From: Ahaetulla prasina
Taxonomy: Eukaryota; Chordata; Lepidosauria; Squamata; Colubridae
Length of the DNA: 64,000 nucleotides
Assembly: GCF_028640845.1 (NCBI RefSeq)
Contig: NC_080540.1
Span: forward strand, 282,056,524 to 282,120,523
Direction: 5' to 3'
The translations under genes and the position numbers were made by a program. Of this stretch, positions 23,876 through 35,228 are shown piece after piece. Position 1 is the first letter of the stretch. Every line of letters starts with the position of its first letter. The notes below the pieces were generated by a model, which was not told the DNA's origin, did not search any database, and saw only the letters and a program-made list of their open reading frames with translations.

Positions 23876-23950
23876 CTACAGGTAGTCCTCGACTTACGAT
23901 TGGTCGCTTAGCAACCATTCAAGGTTATTGTCGAGTTCAAAGGGTGATTT
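23876..23950. mobile_element. CAGGTAGTCC-family MITE, left-end fragment
   Basis: It begins TACAGGTAGTCCTCGACTTA and continues for about 70 bp of family sequence before diverging. Confidence 0.7.
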
Positions 23951-24330
23951 TGCTGTTGCTGCCATTGCCGCTTTTCAGCTTGCCACAAAGACAGGGTGGC
24001 AGGGGAAGACACTTATGGAATGACAGTACCAGGTGGCAACAAGAAATTGTCTCTTGGGAACCAAGGTCATCTAATCAGATGTTCAGCAAAGACCTGGACA
24101 GTTTTCATAATGATACTTAGACATCTAATTGGACAATATGATCTGCACAAATGAGAGGAGGGAAATTCTATTCTTTAATTATGTGAAAACCACGGGAATT
24201 AATTAGAGTTGGTTTTGCTTTCAGTCTGTGCCGAAATGATGTACTCAATAAAGCTTTGCATTAAAAGACTGGATCATCCTGTTGGTCTTTGCTTGGTTGG
24301 GTTCATCAATTGGAACCTTGACAGTTACAG

Positions 24331-24487
24331 TAGAATGACTCAATGGTTAAGACACTGAGCCTTAGACTGTTCAAGGTCTATAGCTCAGCAGTTTGAGACC
24401 CGAGTGCCATGAGATGGCATGAGCTCCCATCACTTGTCCCAATTCCTATCCACCTACTAGTCTGAAACTGTGCCAGTGCAAGTAGAT
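24331..24487 (+). mobile_element. SINE 5' part (ACCTTT-family), split by a hAT MITE
   Basis: A tRNA-like head ('aatgactcaatggttaagac', 'cagcagtttgagacc') and body ('gagctcccatcacttgtccc') end at the MITE at 24488. The remainder resumes at 25016. Confidence 0.8.
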
Positions 24488-25007
24488 CAGGGGTAGTCAA
24501 CCTTTTTATACCTACCGCCCACTTTTGTATCTCTGTTAGTAATAAAATTTTCTAACCTCCCACCAGTTCCACAGTGATGCGCCGTGTATCGTCATCTGTG
24601 CATGCCTCTCGCGCATCGTGGATTGGGTTTTGTGGGGGGGTGCCGGCTACCAGCTCTGCTTGTCTGTTACAGCTGGGTGGTGTGGGAGAAGATGCGCGAG
24701 CTATTCTGGGACGAGGCTCTTTTGTTTGTGGTCGCACTATAGTGCCATTTAGTTTCACTTACGTAATGTGAACTAAACTTATGCGCGGACGATACAAATA
24801 GTGTATTTTCAGAAATTTAAATTGTCTCGGGGAATTTTATGAAAACCTAATAAAAATGTTTTTAAATAATGCTATGAAAATTTTTTAAAAAGTCAATTAA
24901 ATTAAAAAAAAAGGAAAGTGCTTCAGTGTCGGACAAAGCCCCTACTACCCACCATGAAAGCTGGAACGCCCACTAGTGGGCAGTAGTGACCAGGTTGACT
25001 ACCACTG
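24488..25007. mobile_element. hAT-type MITE (TIR CAGGGGTAGTCAACC), nested in a SINE
   Basis: The ends CAGGGGTAGTCAACCT and AGGTTGACTACCACTG carry an 8-bp TSD, AAGTAGAT, at 24480-24487 and 25008-25015. The interior includes ACCGCCCACTTTTGTATCTC and 'cgcccactagtgggcagtag'. The open frames inside (24552-24771) are not a transposase. Confidence 0.92.
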
Positions 25008-25015
25008 AAGTAGAT

Positions 25016-25222
25016 GAATAGGTACCACATAAAAGCATGTGGGAAAGTAACAACATTCTGTGTTTCACCCTAGGCTTCGTGATGCTGGGTGATGTCATGG
25101 CAGCCATATGACTGTTGGAAATTTCTCCAGACAATACTGGGTCTTTGGCTTAAGAAATGGAGATGAGCACCACCCCCTAAAGTTGGTCATAACTAGCAAG
25201 GTAAAACCTGTGGGGCCACCTT
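25016..25222 (+). mobile_element. SINE 3' part (continuation of 24331-24487)
   Basis: It continues the SINE body after the MITE TSD: 'ggtaccacataaaagcatg', 'gagatgagcaccacccccta', ending near AGCAAGGTAAAACC. Confidence 0.78.
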
Positions 25223-25227
25223 AACCT

Positions 25228-26000
25228 TTTTTAAAATCTTTGCTTAGCAATCATTCAAAGTTATCCCAGGTCTATTTACAAACCAGCTTTGACGATCTGA
25301 TGGCCGCTCCCTGCTTACATGATTGCATTTGGGGGGCTTGGCAACTGGCTTACATCTATGGTTTGCAGCATCCCTCGGTCATGTGATTGCAATTTACAAT
25401 GCCTTTTGCTGGAAACCAATCTTCTGGTTTCTTGCAAAACATGCCCATTGTATAAAATGGATTTGTTTAATGAACATTATGTTCACTTAACTGCTGCAAA
25501 AAGGTCATAAAATTAAGCATGACCACATGATGACCAATTTAATGACTTATGATTGTAATTCTGGGCTCAAATACAGTAATAAATCATGGATTACTTGCAT
25601 ATGAATGAAGCCCCTTTCCTTTTAACGTGTGTGGCAGGAATGATGTTGGCTTCGGTGAAGGGACTGAAGCTGTCATCTTAACCGTTTACTGGTAGCCCAC
25701 AATCGAGCCCAAAATTTCTGTTGCTAACTGAGACATTTGTTAAGTGAGTTTTGCTCCATTTTACGACTTTCCTTGTCATAGTTTTTAAATGAATCACTGC
25801 AACTAAGTTAAGAATCCAGTTTCCCCATTGACTTTGCTTGTCAGAAGGTCACAAAAGGGGATCACGTGACCCAGGAATGCTGCAACCGTCACAAATATGG
25901 GGATGCCGCAACGGTCGTAAGTGTGAAAAATGGTCACTTTTTTCAGGGCGGTTGTAACTTGGAACGGTCACTAAACGAGCTGTTGTAAGTTCTGCCTGTG
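25228..26000. mobile_element. Degenerate CAGGTAGTCC-family MITE copies in tandem
   Basis: Two overlapping degenerate copies show family blocks ('tgcttagcaatcattcaaag', 'cttaactgctgcaaaaaggt', 'cccattgactttgcttgtca', 'ggggatcacgtgaccc', 'cggtcactaaacgagctgtt'). Boundaries are approximate. Confidence 0.6.
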
Positions 26001-26880
26001 AACAAAGCCTTTTTATAGGCATCACGCCAGCAATATGTGTTTAAAAAAAATTGCACATGCCGTTGTTCCAAACAAGCGGAAAGGACGTATAAAGACAACG
26101 ATATGAGGATGAGCTTTCAAGTTATGGATTCTCCCAGCTTTTCAGGGAGAAATGAGCCTTTCCAATGGTTAAACAAAAATCCAGTCAGCTGCTGTTATTT
26201 TCGCTACTCAGCGTAGCAGCCAATCTATTTATTGTTATGACAGATGTTTCTGCTTTGGGTGACTGTTCTCAACCTTATTGAAATGTCTTCCCCACTTCCT
26301 CATATCAGATACATCCAAATAAAAATGATTTTTTTAAAAAAGAGAGATTGATCTCAACACCAATGTTGTTGTTTGAAAAAAAAACAGAGAAAGCTTAGAT
26401 ACCAAGAAATCCTTGGTATCCTTTGCATGTGGCCGGGTTTTTTGCTTTGATTTTTTTAAAAAAAATAGATTTGGGTGGTTTCCTTTCTTGCTTTATGGAT
26501 GGCTGCTTAAGAAATAAATAGATTTATCCGATCCTGTGGAGTAGGGATATGTAGCACACAGTAAGAAGAGTTCATTCGGTCTTAGTGCAGCGGCTATCCT
26601 CATAAGATGCGGTTAACAAGATTAGAGAGGGTGAGTAGATTACGCAAATCTGCTAACCCAGTCAGAAGCAGGGTTAGAGGAGATTAGCATTAAACCATAC
26701 AAGGCACAGGATTATTTTGGGGTTTGACTAACATCCCTGGGCCAGCTGTGCCCCAGGAACAGAGTCAACAGAGGGGTAAATCTCTCTCTCTCTTACTTCA
26801 CAAAAAGACAGACTTACCAAAGCTGTGAAGAAATGGAAACGTACTTCATTTCCACTGGAACAGGCAAATCACTCGAGATT
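26001..26880. other. Intergenic DNA, nothing recognised
   Basis: Poly(A)/(T)-rich stretches occur near 26330-26470. No coding or element signal. Confidence 0.5.
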
Positions 26881-26922
26881 TTGAAACAGAAACAGAATCA
26901 CAGTGTTGTAGGTCTTCTAGTC
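26881..26922 (-). mobile_element. CR1 3' fragment, left part, interrupted by a hAT MITE
   Basis: 'acagaatcacagtgttgtag' and 'gtcttctagtc' are part of the common CR1 3' block, which resumes after the MITE at 31983 (TTCTAGTC, CAACCCTCAGCTCAAGCAGG). Confidence 0.75.
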
Positions 26923-26963
26923 CAGGGGTCTCCAACCTTGGCAACTTTAAGACTTGTGGACTT

Positions 26964-29793
26964 ATATTATTTTTAATCGGCCAAATTCCAGTTGTCTCCC
27001 CCAAAAAGATTATATCCGGAATTAAAATTTTAACAAATTTGTTCCACATTTTACTTAATCCCTTTAACCAATAACTTCTACTTACACATTTTAAATTTGC
27101 TTTATCTAAAAACCACCTTGATCCAAATTTCTCTATATCCCTTAACTCTAAATCTCTCCAATAATTATCTTCACCTTTAAGTATTTTTACCACTATCCGG
27201 ATACCATACGCACAGTAATAATTAAATAATTTGGGGATTCCTAATCCGCCTTCCTTTTGATTTTGATACCACATTTTCTTCACTAATCTGGGTCTTTTGC
27301 CACCATTGCAAAATTTATCCAGTTTTTTCTGATATCCTTCAATATCTTTCTCTGTCAAATTTAGTGGTAGCATCTCGAATAAAAAGTTGAACTTGGGCAG
27401 CAACATCATCTTACACATTGCAATTCTACCAAACCAAGACAACTTTAAAATTTTATATTTATCTATCTTCTTCTCAATTTCGTTAATCACCACATCATAA
27501 TTAAGTTTTTTCAATTCTTTAACCTTAAGTGAAAGCACTATACCCAAATATTTCAATGTGTTTTTAATCCTTATCCCAAATTGCTCTTGCATATTCTCAG
27601 ACTCATTACCATTACTATCCATCAATAATTCTGACTTTGACCAATTTACTTTCAATCCTGTCATTTCTTCAAATTCTATCAAATGCTTATATATCTTTTC
27701 AAATCTTTCTCTACATTTTCAAAATAATTAAAGTATCATCCGCATACAAATTTATCTTATACCCTTATATCCTTCTAATTCTTCATCTTTTCTATCATTT
27801 TGTCAATATTTCCATAGCCAATAAAAATAATGTTGGGGACAGGGACATCCTTGTCTCGTACCAGCTTCTAATTTTATCTCTTCAGTTAATATCCCATTCA
27901 CCTTCACTCTTGCACTGCTCTTTTGGTACAATTTTGAAATAACATGTATAAACTTATTACCAAAGCCTAAAGCCTCCACAATTACTTTAATTGTTTCCCA
28001 TTGTACAGAATCAAAAGCTTTAAAAATATCCAATGATACTATACCAATTTTATCACCATTATATTCAGCTACATCTATAATATTTAATACTCTTCTAACA
28101 ATATCACTCATGTACCTACCCTTCACAAACTCTACTTGATTATAACTTATATATCTATCTATAAATCTATTTAATCTATTACTTATAATAGCAGTAAATA
28201 TCTTTGCATCCTGATTAATTAAAGAAATGGGCCGATAGGACTCAATCCTTTCTAAATCTTTATCTGGTTTAGGAATTAGGGATATCACCGTTCTATTCCA
28301 TGACGAAGGTACTTCCCACCATGTAATATTCCATTGAATAATTTTTGCAATCTTGGTATTATTAATTCTTTAAATTCTTTATAAAACTCAACAGGTAATC
28401 CATCCTCACCTGGAGCTTTCCTAATTTTAATTTTGTATTATTCCATTAATCTCATCTTGTGTTATATCTTCTTCCATCAATTCCTTATATGTTTGATCAA
28501 TTTTCACCACATACTTTTCTAAATAGCTTTGCAATTTTCCCGATTAATTGGTTTCTTTGAATATAGATTCTGAAAAAATTTCTAACCACTTCACATTTCT
28601 CTAATTTTTTATAACATCTTATACCTCTATCATCTATCAAAACTCCAATTTCTCTCTTCTCTCTTTTATCTTTCGCCATCTTTGCCAATAATTTAGAATT
28701 TCTATTACTAAATTCAAAAATTCCTATTTAAAATCTCAAATTTCTTTTACTAACTCTGTATCTTCTTCTATCATTTTATTTCTTAACATATTAAGCTCCT
28801 GAAGAATTTTTTTCTTTAGTAAGCAAAATTGATTTTCCAATTCTTTAATCTGATTTTATCTCTTTCCATTTTAATTTTATAATTTTTATATATTTCCTAC
28901 TTGATAATTTAATACTCTCCTCTAAACACCGCTTTCATCGCATCCCAAACAATTTCAAATTTAACCTCCCGTTATCATTTAATCTCCAACTTTCCTCCAA
29001 TTTTTAAGTATCCATTTTTTATCCTTTTCATTTTTATACAATTTCTCGTCATATCTCCAATAGCTTCTTTTTTTCTCAAAATTAAAATCTAAGTCCACCA
29101 TAACTTCTGCATGATCAGAATCTTTAAAAATTCCCACATCTACCTTATCCACATTATTCAACAAATCTTTAGAAAGAAAAATATAATCAATTCTAGAATA
29201 TGTATTATATATCTTAGAAAAAAAAGTGTATACTCTCTCAATTCCTTTAACCTCTCTCCACACATCAACCACGCCGTTTCGAAGCATCCACATATTTAAA
29301 ATCCCCATTTTATTTGCTCCTCCACAGCGGGTGGGATTAGTACTGTCTATTTTATCTCTGATTAAATTAAAATCCCCAGCCACAATTACTTTCCCTACAC
29401 TTTCATTCTCCAAAATTTTTGTTATTTTTTCAAGAAATTCTCTTTGTTTTTCATTCGGTAAATATAAATTAACAAGTGTCACTTTTTCCTCATTAAGATT
29501 TCCAACAATTATTACATATCTTCCATCTTCATCCAAAATTACCTTATGTTTTCAAAGTACACCCTATCTGATATCAGTGTTGCAACTCCTCTAGCTTTTG
29601 AAGTTCCAAATGCTATTTCATATATTTGCATACCTTTTATATACATTCTATTTGAATCTTCAGATTTCTGATGGGTTTCTTGTAAAAATAAAATGTCTGG
29701 TAAATCCCTTTTAATCTTAAACTCCAATCTTCTTCTTTTAATCTGATTCCCTGTACCCTTCACATTCCATGACATTATTTTTATAACTCCCAT
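26964..29793 (-). pseudogene. L1 ORF2 in the inverted segment: endonuclease and reverse transcriptase, broken
   Basis: It begins near 29793 (MGVIKIMSWNVKG). The APE-type endonuclease shows FLQETH, VAGDFNLI and a C-terminal DSDHAEV block over two frames (29793-29539 and 29536-28979). A degraded linker follows. The RT block 28288-27803 reads ISLIPKPDKD, YRPISLIN and SLDIFKAFDSV, and the catalytic YADD is encoded at about 27735-27746. The stretch 27682-26965 continues with LSWFGRIAMCKMMLLPKF and stops at the TSD. At least four frame changes make it non-coding. Confidence 0.92.
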
Positions 29794-30372
29794 TTAAAAT
29801 ATAAATTTTTAATCCTATCCCGCATCTTCCTTTCTGTGCCCCCACCACCTGACATTAAACTACCATATAAACAACAATAAGAAAACAGAAAAAACAAAAA
29901 CAAAAACAAACAATAAAATACAAACAATCTTCTTCCCCACATCCTCATCGGTTTCGCCTCTATAAAGAGAATGGGGAGAGGGGCGTGCCAATGCCGGGCA
30001 CTTCTTTCGGCTGTCTATTTAAATTCATCACTCAAAAAAAGATAGCGATGACCGCATTCAGCTTCATATTTTCCAAGACTCTTATCTGCTTCTTCTCCTA
30101 CTGTATCCTCACGACTCTTCTTCTGTTCAACCAACACAGGTGATATTTCTTTCCTCTTTAACCCTTTAGAGTCTTGCCCTCAATAGCCCCTTTTTCTTCT
30201 TCTGAGATTGATGTTTCACGTATGTTCCACCCATCTGAAGCATTTGATCTTTTATCTCCATTAAATCCTCCATCTCAATCAGTCCAAGCTCCGTAAATAT
30301 AATAATGCATCTATATCTGGGGTGATTGTACGCATCCTTCCTTTATAAAAAATTTCAATTGTTGTGGTGGCC

Positions 30373-30846
30373 TCAATTGTATTTAATTCCATTATCTCTC
30401 AAAACTTTTGTAATTGGTTTTAAAAAAAATCTCCATGCCCTTTCTTCTCTTGATATATCCGGGAAGACTTGAATAGTCTTCCCTTCAAACTTCAAAGCAT
30501 CTCCCAACTCTCTTAACTTGGCCATAACTTCCAACTTATCACCAAGATTTGCGAACCTGACAAGCACATTCCTGTTAGAACCATTTTGCCTTCTATATCC
30601 AATTCTAAAAACGCTTGCCAGGTCTGCTATTGTGAACGTAAGTTGCGTATCCAAATCATTAATCCATTTCAAAACCCGCTGTTTCAATTTATCTTCCCTT
30701 TCTTCCGAGATTCCTCTAATAACAAAATTATATTTCCTCATCTCTTCTTCCAAAAGACAAATTCTCTTATCTTGCTGCTCATTTTTATAAAATATTTTGC
30801 CAATTTGCCGATCTACTTTTGCCTCATGCACATGCAGCTGCTCCAT
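30373..30846 (-). pseudogene. L1 ORF1 (RNA-binding protein), 5'-truncated
   Basis: 157 open codons correspond to the middle and C-terminal part of L1 ORF1p: the end of a coiled-coil-like region (EEEMRKYNFVIRGISEERED), an RRM-like domain and a C-terminal domain (VLVRFANLGDKLEVMAKLRE, VFPDISREERAW). The N-terminal coiled coil is absent because the insertion is truncated here; the initiator shown is internal. Its end abuts the inversion junction near 30847. Confidence 0.85.
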
Positions 30847-31782
30847 TTCATCAACGTAATGAAGTGATTAAAGAGGAAAATATAGAAATTATTAAAGATT
30901 GGATAAAAGTTATGGGAAATGAAAGGAGGAATAAAGAAATTATTGAAAAATTAGGGTTAAGTTGGTTTGAAAAAATACAGATAGAAAAATGGACAAAAAA
31001 ACTAAAGGAAAATTATTCGATAAATAGATGTGAAACTGAATTTGAATATTTAGTATCTCGGATTATGAAAGATGAAATTGGGCTAAAGGGACTCGTTAGT
31101 AGGGTTTATAAGATTATAAATTCTGATGAAAAATTACAAAGAGTGATGAGGACAAATTGGGAAAAAGATCTTAATATTGAAATACCAGAATCAGATTGGA
31201 ATGTGAATTGGAAGAGTAGAATTATGAGAACTTTATCTATAAGGATTAAAGAGCACAATTATAAAGTTGTTTGGAAATGGTATTTGACTCCAGTAAGATT
31301 GTCACAAATGGATAAAAAACTAGTAAAAATGTTGGAGATGTGAGATGGAATTGGGGACTTATGAACATATGTGGTATAATTGTGATAAGGTTAATAAGTT
31401 TTGGCAACAATTGGAGAAAATGATATTTGAAATGATGGGGAAAGTAATAACATTGAGAGTGGAAACTATATTATTGTTGGTAATTAAGGAAATAGAATTA
31501 ACAAAATATGAAAAAGAATTGATTAGAATTATGATTATAATAGGTAGAATTATAATAGCTAGATATTGGAAACTAGATGTGATTTTTAGAATAGAAGAGT
31601 GGAATTCTGAAATGTGGAAATTAGCTTTAAATGATAAAATGACATGTGATATTAAAATTAGAAGTGGTGTGTATAAAGAAGATATTTTCTGGAAGACTTG
31701 GAAACCATTTGTGGACTTTGCGCTTGGAACATTGGACGCTTCAGTACCTGTACTTCGAGAACGTGGATTTTGGCAATCATGA
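30847..31782 (+). pseudogene. L1 ORF2 C-terminal region in the sense segment
   Basis: Two open pieces (about 30850-31343 and 31345-31782) are divided by one TGA. They carry the distal L1 ORF2 sequence (WKSRIMRTLSIRIKEHNYKV, WYLTPVRLSQM, then a GTYEHMWYNCDKVNKFW block resembling the L1 Cys-rich end region). A short 3' UTR and a poly(A)-rich tail follow to 31900. It starts where the inverted part left off. Confidence 0.88.
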
Positions 31783-31982
31783 GGATATATCCGAAGACCC
31801 AAATCTTCCTTTTATGTATAGCACAAGGGTGTAATAATGTATTTTCTTTTTGTTTGTTTGTTGCAAAAAAAATAATAAAAAAATTAAAAAAAAAAAAAAA
31901 AAGACTTGTGGACTTTGCTGGCTAAGGAACTCTGGGAGTTGAAGTCCACAAGTCTTAAAATTGCCAAGGTTGGAGACCCCTG

Positions 31983-32100
31983 TTCTAGTCCAACCCTCAG
32001 CTCAAGCAGGAAACCCCACACCATTTCAATGATTATCCAATCTCTTCTTAAAATTAAAATATTCCAGAAATTAACCCACCCTCCCCTTGTTGCCATGAAG
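31983..32100 (-). mobile_element. CR1 3' fragment, right part
   Basis: It continues the CR1 3' block after the hAT TSD ('caaccctcagctcaagcagg', 'ccatttcaatgattatccaa'). Confidence 0.72.
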
Positions 32101-32202
32101 TGAGTTGGGGAACAACATTTTCTACCTCAAAGAAATGTTAATCATAATGTGTTCGCCTCCCAAATTCCTTAATTTAAATTGGAATAGAATTGTTTTCTTT
32201 GT

Positions 32203-32207
32203 AATAT

Positions 32208-32264
<57 letters not shown>

Positions 32265-32265
32265 C

Positions 32266-32297
<32 letters not shown>
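32203..32297. repeat. (CATATA)n / (CATA)n / (TA)n compound microsatellite
   Basis: CATATA hexamers grade into CATA and then TA dinucleotides. Confidence 0.95.
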
Positions 32298-32342
32298 GTC
32301 TTTGCATTCTAATTTTATTTTATTTTATAAAGGGCCTATAAC

Positions 32343-32510
32343 AGTGATGGCTAACCTTTTCCAGACCAAGGGCCTGAAGTGCCTGAACTACAATTTTAAA
32401 ATGTCTGCACCAGTTCCCGGAATTCCCCAGCCAAGATGCTGCCTGGGGAATTCTGCGAATTGAAATCTACCTATCTAATATTTGCAGAGGTAGAGAAACC
32501 CTGCTCTAAA
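32343..32510. mobile_element. Degenerate hAT-type fragment (CAGTGATGGCTAACC start)
   Basis: The left end resembles the element at 37547-38132. The interior contains 'gaattccccagccaagatgc' and 'gcctggggaattctgc', a short inverted repeat. The right end is not clear. Confidence 0.5.
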
Positions 32511-33356
32511 TTAACTTAACTAAGTAACGCATCACAATTAAGGTCCTGTATTAGATTGTTTGACAAGCTTACACCCACATTCATGGTTGTATTTACCCAA
32601 AATAAAAATAGAAGTTTGGAAAAGGAATAGAAAAACAAGGTCCAAGAATCCAGAACATCCATCTGATGTTATTTTTAGAACCTTTCCCTTTCACGGGCTG
32701 AAGACTATCCAGTTGCCTTAGATTTTGCTAGTTTATTTCAGGATGCTTTGAATTTAAGAAAAGAAACAGGACACCCTGGGTCACAAATATGAGCTGCCAG
32801 ATTATATTACTACTGGGCTTCAAGATTTAGCTTGTCCAGTACAACGTGACCTCAGCACCATTTGTTTATCAGTGATACTGTATAGAGGAAATGACTAATT
32901 ATCACCTGTTGTATGTTTCATTAATACCTTGGAAATTCTTTCATGACCAGGACATTATTTTTTTTAAGGTCTTCTGTGCTTGAGTGTTTACAAGATCTGT
33001 TTTATTTTTGGTGTTATTTTATTGTTCCTAATATTTTATGTCTCTTGCACGCCCTCTTCCCATTTTAAGCCTAAGATTTCTTAAGCTTTCTTCACTGGCA
33101 TACAGTTATTCTAAAATGTTGTAGAAGAGGCACCATTGAAGAGGGGGAGGCCCCTTCAAGAAGTGTGCAAGGTTTAGAAGATCTGAGATTTGCACTACCA
33201 ATGCAGAGAGTTTTCCCTGGCACCACCCTGCTCCGTGCCCTTCACATCTCCGTATTCCCTTATAAGGATCCAATTTTACAGCCCATTTTATTGTGGTACA
33301 AAGTCGGTAAGGTTACAAAGACCCTGTATAGTGGATCAGAATAGTGAAGAAAAACA
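32511..33356. other. Intergenic DNA, nothing recognised
   Basis: No element ends, coding pattern or simple repeat of note. Confidence 0.5.
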
Positions 33357-33430
33357 ATTACATGTAATTCTCGACTTACAGCACTCGTTTAGTGACCATT
33401 CAAACTTAAAATGGCACTAGAAAAAGTGAT

Positions 33431-33590
33431 TTATAGCACTTAGCACTTAGACTTATATACCGCTTTACAGTGCGTCACAGCCCTCTCTAAGAGGTTTACA
33501 GAATCAGCATAATGCCCCAAACTATTTGGGTCCTCATTTTACCCACCTGGGAAGGATGGAAGGCTGAGTCAACCTTATGATCTCTTCTCA
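33431..33590 (-). mobile_element. GCTATT-family SINE, 3' part
   Basis: Complement of the tail block ('agcacttagacttatatacc') through 'ggatggaaggctgagtcaac'. The tRNA-like head is missing. Confidence 0.78.
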
Positions 33591-33688
33591 CACTTACGAC
33601 CGTTGCAGCATCTCCAACAGTCAAGCGATCAAAATTTGGACGCTTGGCAACTGGTTCATATCTATGATGGGTGCAGATTCTCCCCAGG

Positions 33689-34118
33689 CAGGGGTGAAAT
33701 TCAGCAGGTTCTGACAGGTTCTGGAGAACCGGTAGCCGAAATTTTGAGTAGTTCGGACAACTATTTATTTATTTATTTATTTATTCGATTTTTATACCGC
33801 CCTTCTCCCGAAGGACTCAGGGCGGTGTACAGCCAAGTAAAAATTCACTATATACACATTAACAGAGATTAAAAAGAACATATTATAATGTGGCCGAAAA
33901 TTTAAAACAATTTAAAACCTTAAAATATAAATAACCCCAATAAAATTTTAATCCAGTCCCGCTTGAATAAATAGGTGCATTTTCAGCTCACGGTGAAACT
34001 AGCAGTATCCTTCCCCCAGAGTGGGGTGGGAATGAAGATTTTGCAGTATCCTTCCCCTGCCACGCCTACCAAGCCACGCCCCCAGAACCGGTAATAAAAA
34101 AAATTGGATTTCACCACT
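33689..34118. mobile_element. hAT-type MITE, CAGGGGTGAAAT family, split by an L2-like LINE tail
   Basis: It starts CAGGGGTGAAATTCAGCAGG and shows 'gttctggagaaccggtag', 'gcagtatccttcccctgcca' and 'ccccagaaccggta', ending near GGATTTCACCACT. The interior is displaced by 33762-33985. Confidence 0.75.
33762..33985 (-). mobile_element. L2-like LINE 3' end
   Basis: A TTTA run, then 'tttttataccgcccttctcc' and 'cgaaggactcagggcggtgt', the 3'-terminal block also seen at 60095-60150 and (plus strand) 49012-49050. The element body runs to about 33985. Confidence 0.72.
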
Positions 34119-34321
34119 AAAATGGAGCAAAACCCACTTAATAAATAAACTAAATAAACAGAAATTTTGGGCTCATTTGTGGTGGTAAGTTGAGGACTAC
34201 CGGCAACAATATGTGGGGCTGAAAATCAAATAAATACCATAAAAACTGTGTGAGTATATTTAGAAAAAGCTCTAGTTATCACCTTTATAGCCCTATACAA
34301 TTTTGCTCTTGGTTCAGTGAG

Positions 34322-34388
34322 GAATAGCAATAGCACTTAGACTTATATACCGCTTTACAGCCTTCTCTAAGGGGTTTACAGAATCAGC
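34322..34388 (-). mobile_element. GCTATT-family SINE tail (older copy), interrupted
   Basis: 'agcaatagcacttagactta' through 'gtttacagaatcagcat'. Its continuation ('atggcccccaataatc') is found beyond the plus-strand SINE at 34391-34636, which inserted into it. Confidence 0.75.
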
Positions 34389-34390
34389 AT

Positions 34391-34636
34391 ATGGCTGAGC
34401 CTCGGTGGTACAGCGGTTAGAGTGCAGCACTGCAGGCTACTTCAGCTGACTGCTAGCTGCAGTTTGGCAGTTCAAATCTCACCGGCTCAAGATTGACTCA
34501 GCCTTCCATCCTTCCGAGGTGGGTAAAATTGAGGACCCAGATTTTTGGGGGCAATAGGCTAACTCTGTAAACCGCTCAGAGAGGGCTGTAAAAGCACTAT
34601 GAAGCGGTATATAAGTCTAAGTGCGATTGCTATTGC
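34391..34636 (+). mobile_element. GCTATT-family SINE, full length, inserted in an opposite-strand SINE
   Basis: The head GAGCCTCGGTGGTACAGCGG with A-box-like sequence, the B-box region 'ggcagttcaaatctcac', then the body and TTGCTATTGCTAT tail. A short TSD, ATATGGC, is recognisable at both edges. Together with 34322-34388 it forms an inverted pair of SINE tails. Confidence 0.85.
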
Positions 34637-34725
34637 TATATGGCCCCCAATAATCTATGTGATCAAAATTCAGACATTTGGCAACCAACATGTATTCACA
34701 ACAGTTGCAGTGTACCTGGGCCATG

Positions 34726-34730
<5 letters not shown>

Positions 34731-34777
<47 letters not shown>
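34731..34777. repeat. (GA)n microsatellite
   Basis: 23 or so AG units. A degraded CAGGTAGTCC-MITE fragment lies immediately to the left (about 34650-34730). Confidence 0.95.
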
Positions 34778-34779
<2 letters not shown>

Positions 34780-35074
34780 AACCAGTACTTTAGGGTATAC
34801 TGCCATCTACTGGATTTTTCTCATCAAAAAAATAGAATGCAATATTTATACTTGGCTACATGACTGACTGACTAGGATGGCTCTACTCCAGGTTCTCAAA
34901 TATGGATAGTTTAATGTGCATTTTTTTTCATGGGAAAAATCTCAGGGTAATCCACAGTACAATCAAAAAAATTACCCATATTACAAACCATAGAAGAAGA
35001 TTACAATCTCTAAGAAATTTGAAGTTCTGGGAAATGAAATACTTGCAAGTTCCAGCTTACAATATATTTTCACG

Positions 35075-35228
35075 TGCAGGTAGCCCTTGCATGAAGTTGC
35101 AATGGCACTGAAAAAAGTAACTTACAACCAGTACTTGCACTTATGATTGCTGCAGCATCCCCATAGTCACGGGATCAAAATTCAGGTGCTTGGGAACCAG
35201 CATGTATTTACCATGGTTAAAGCATGCC
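35075..35228. mobile_element. CAGGTAGTCC-family MITE fragment
   Basis: GTGCAGGTAGCCCTTGCATG, 'gcatccccatagtcacggga' and 'gggaaccagcatgtatttac' match family blocks. The right part is missing. Confidence 0.65.

Larger units (their letters stand above)
26964..31900. mobile_element. L1 LINE insertion (4.9 kb) with internal 5' inversion (twin priming)
   Basis: The insertion is framed by a perfect 15-bp TSD, AAGACTTGTGGACTT, at 26949-26963 and 31901-31915. The right part (about 30847-31900) is in sense orientation and ends in poly(A). The left part (26964 to about 30846) is the upstream L1 in reverse orientation: late ORF2 at its left end and ORF1 next to the inversion junction. This is exactly the product expected of twin priming. 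The inverted piece stops in ORF2 at the 'GIWPIKN' region and the sense part resumes in downstream ORF2. The element is 5' truncated within ORF1. Confidence 0.93.
26923..31982. mobile_element. Palindromic hAT-type MITE carrying an L1 insertion
   Basis: The left arm begins CAGGGGTCTCCAACCTTGGC at 26923 and the right arm ends GTTGGAGACCCCTG at 31982. The 8-bp TSD TTCTAGTC is at 26915-26922 and 31983-31990. Nearly all of the span is the L1 at 26964-31900. Confidence 0.92.
33357..34204. mobile_element. CAGGTAGTCC-family MITE containing a SINE, a hAT MITE and a LINE tail
   Basis: The left end 'catgtaattctcgacttaca' and right end 'taagttgaggactacc' are degenerate family termini. Family blocks between inserts include 'cgatcaaaatttggacgctt' and 'ggagcaaaacccacttaata'. 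Three later insertions lie inside. Confidence 0.65.

Noticed and set aside
24574..24771. Pair of opposite-strand frames as small genes
   Set aside because: Both fall inside a hAT MITE with perfect 8-bp TSDs.
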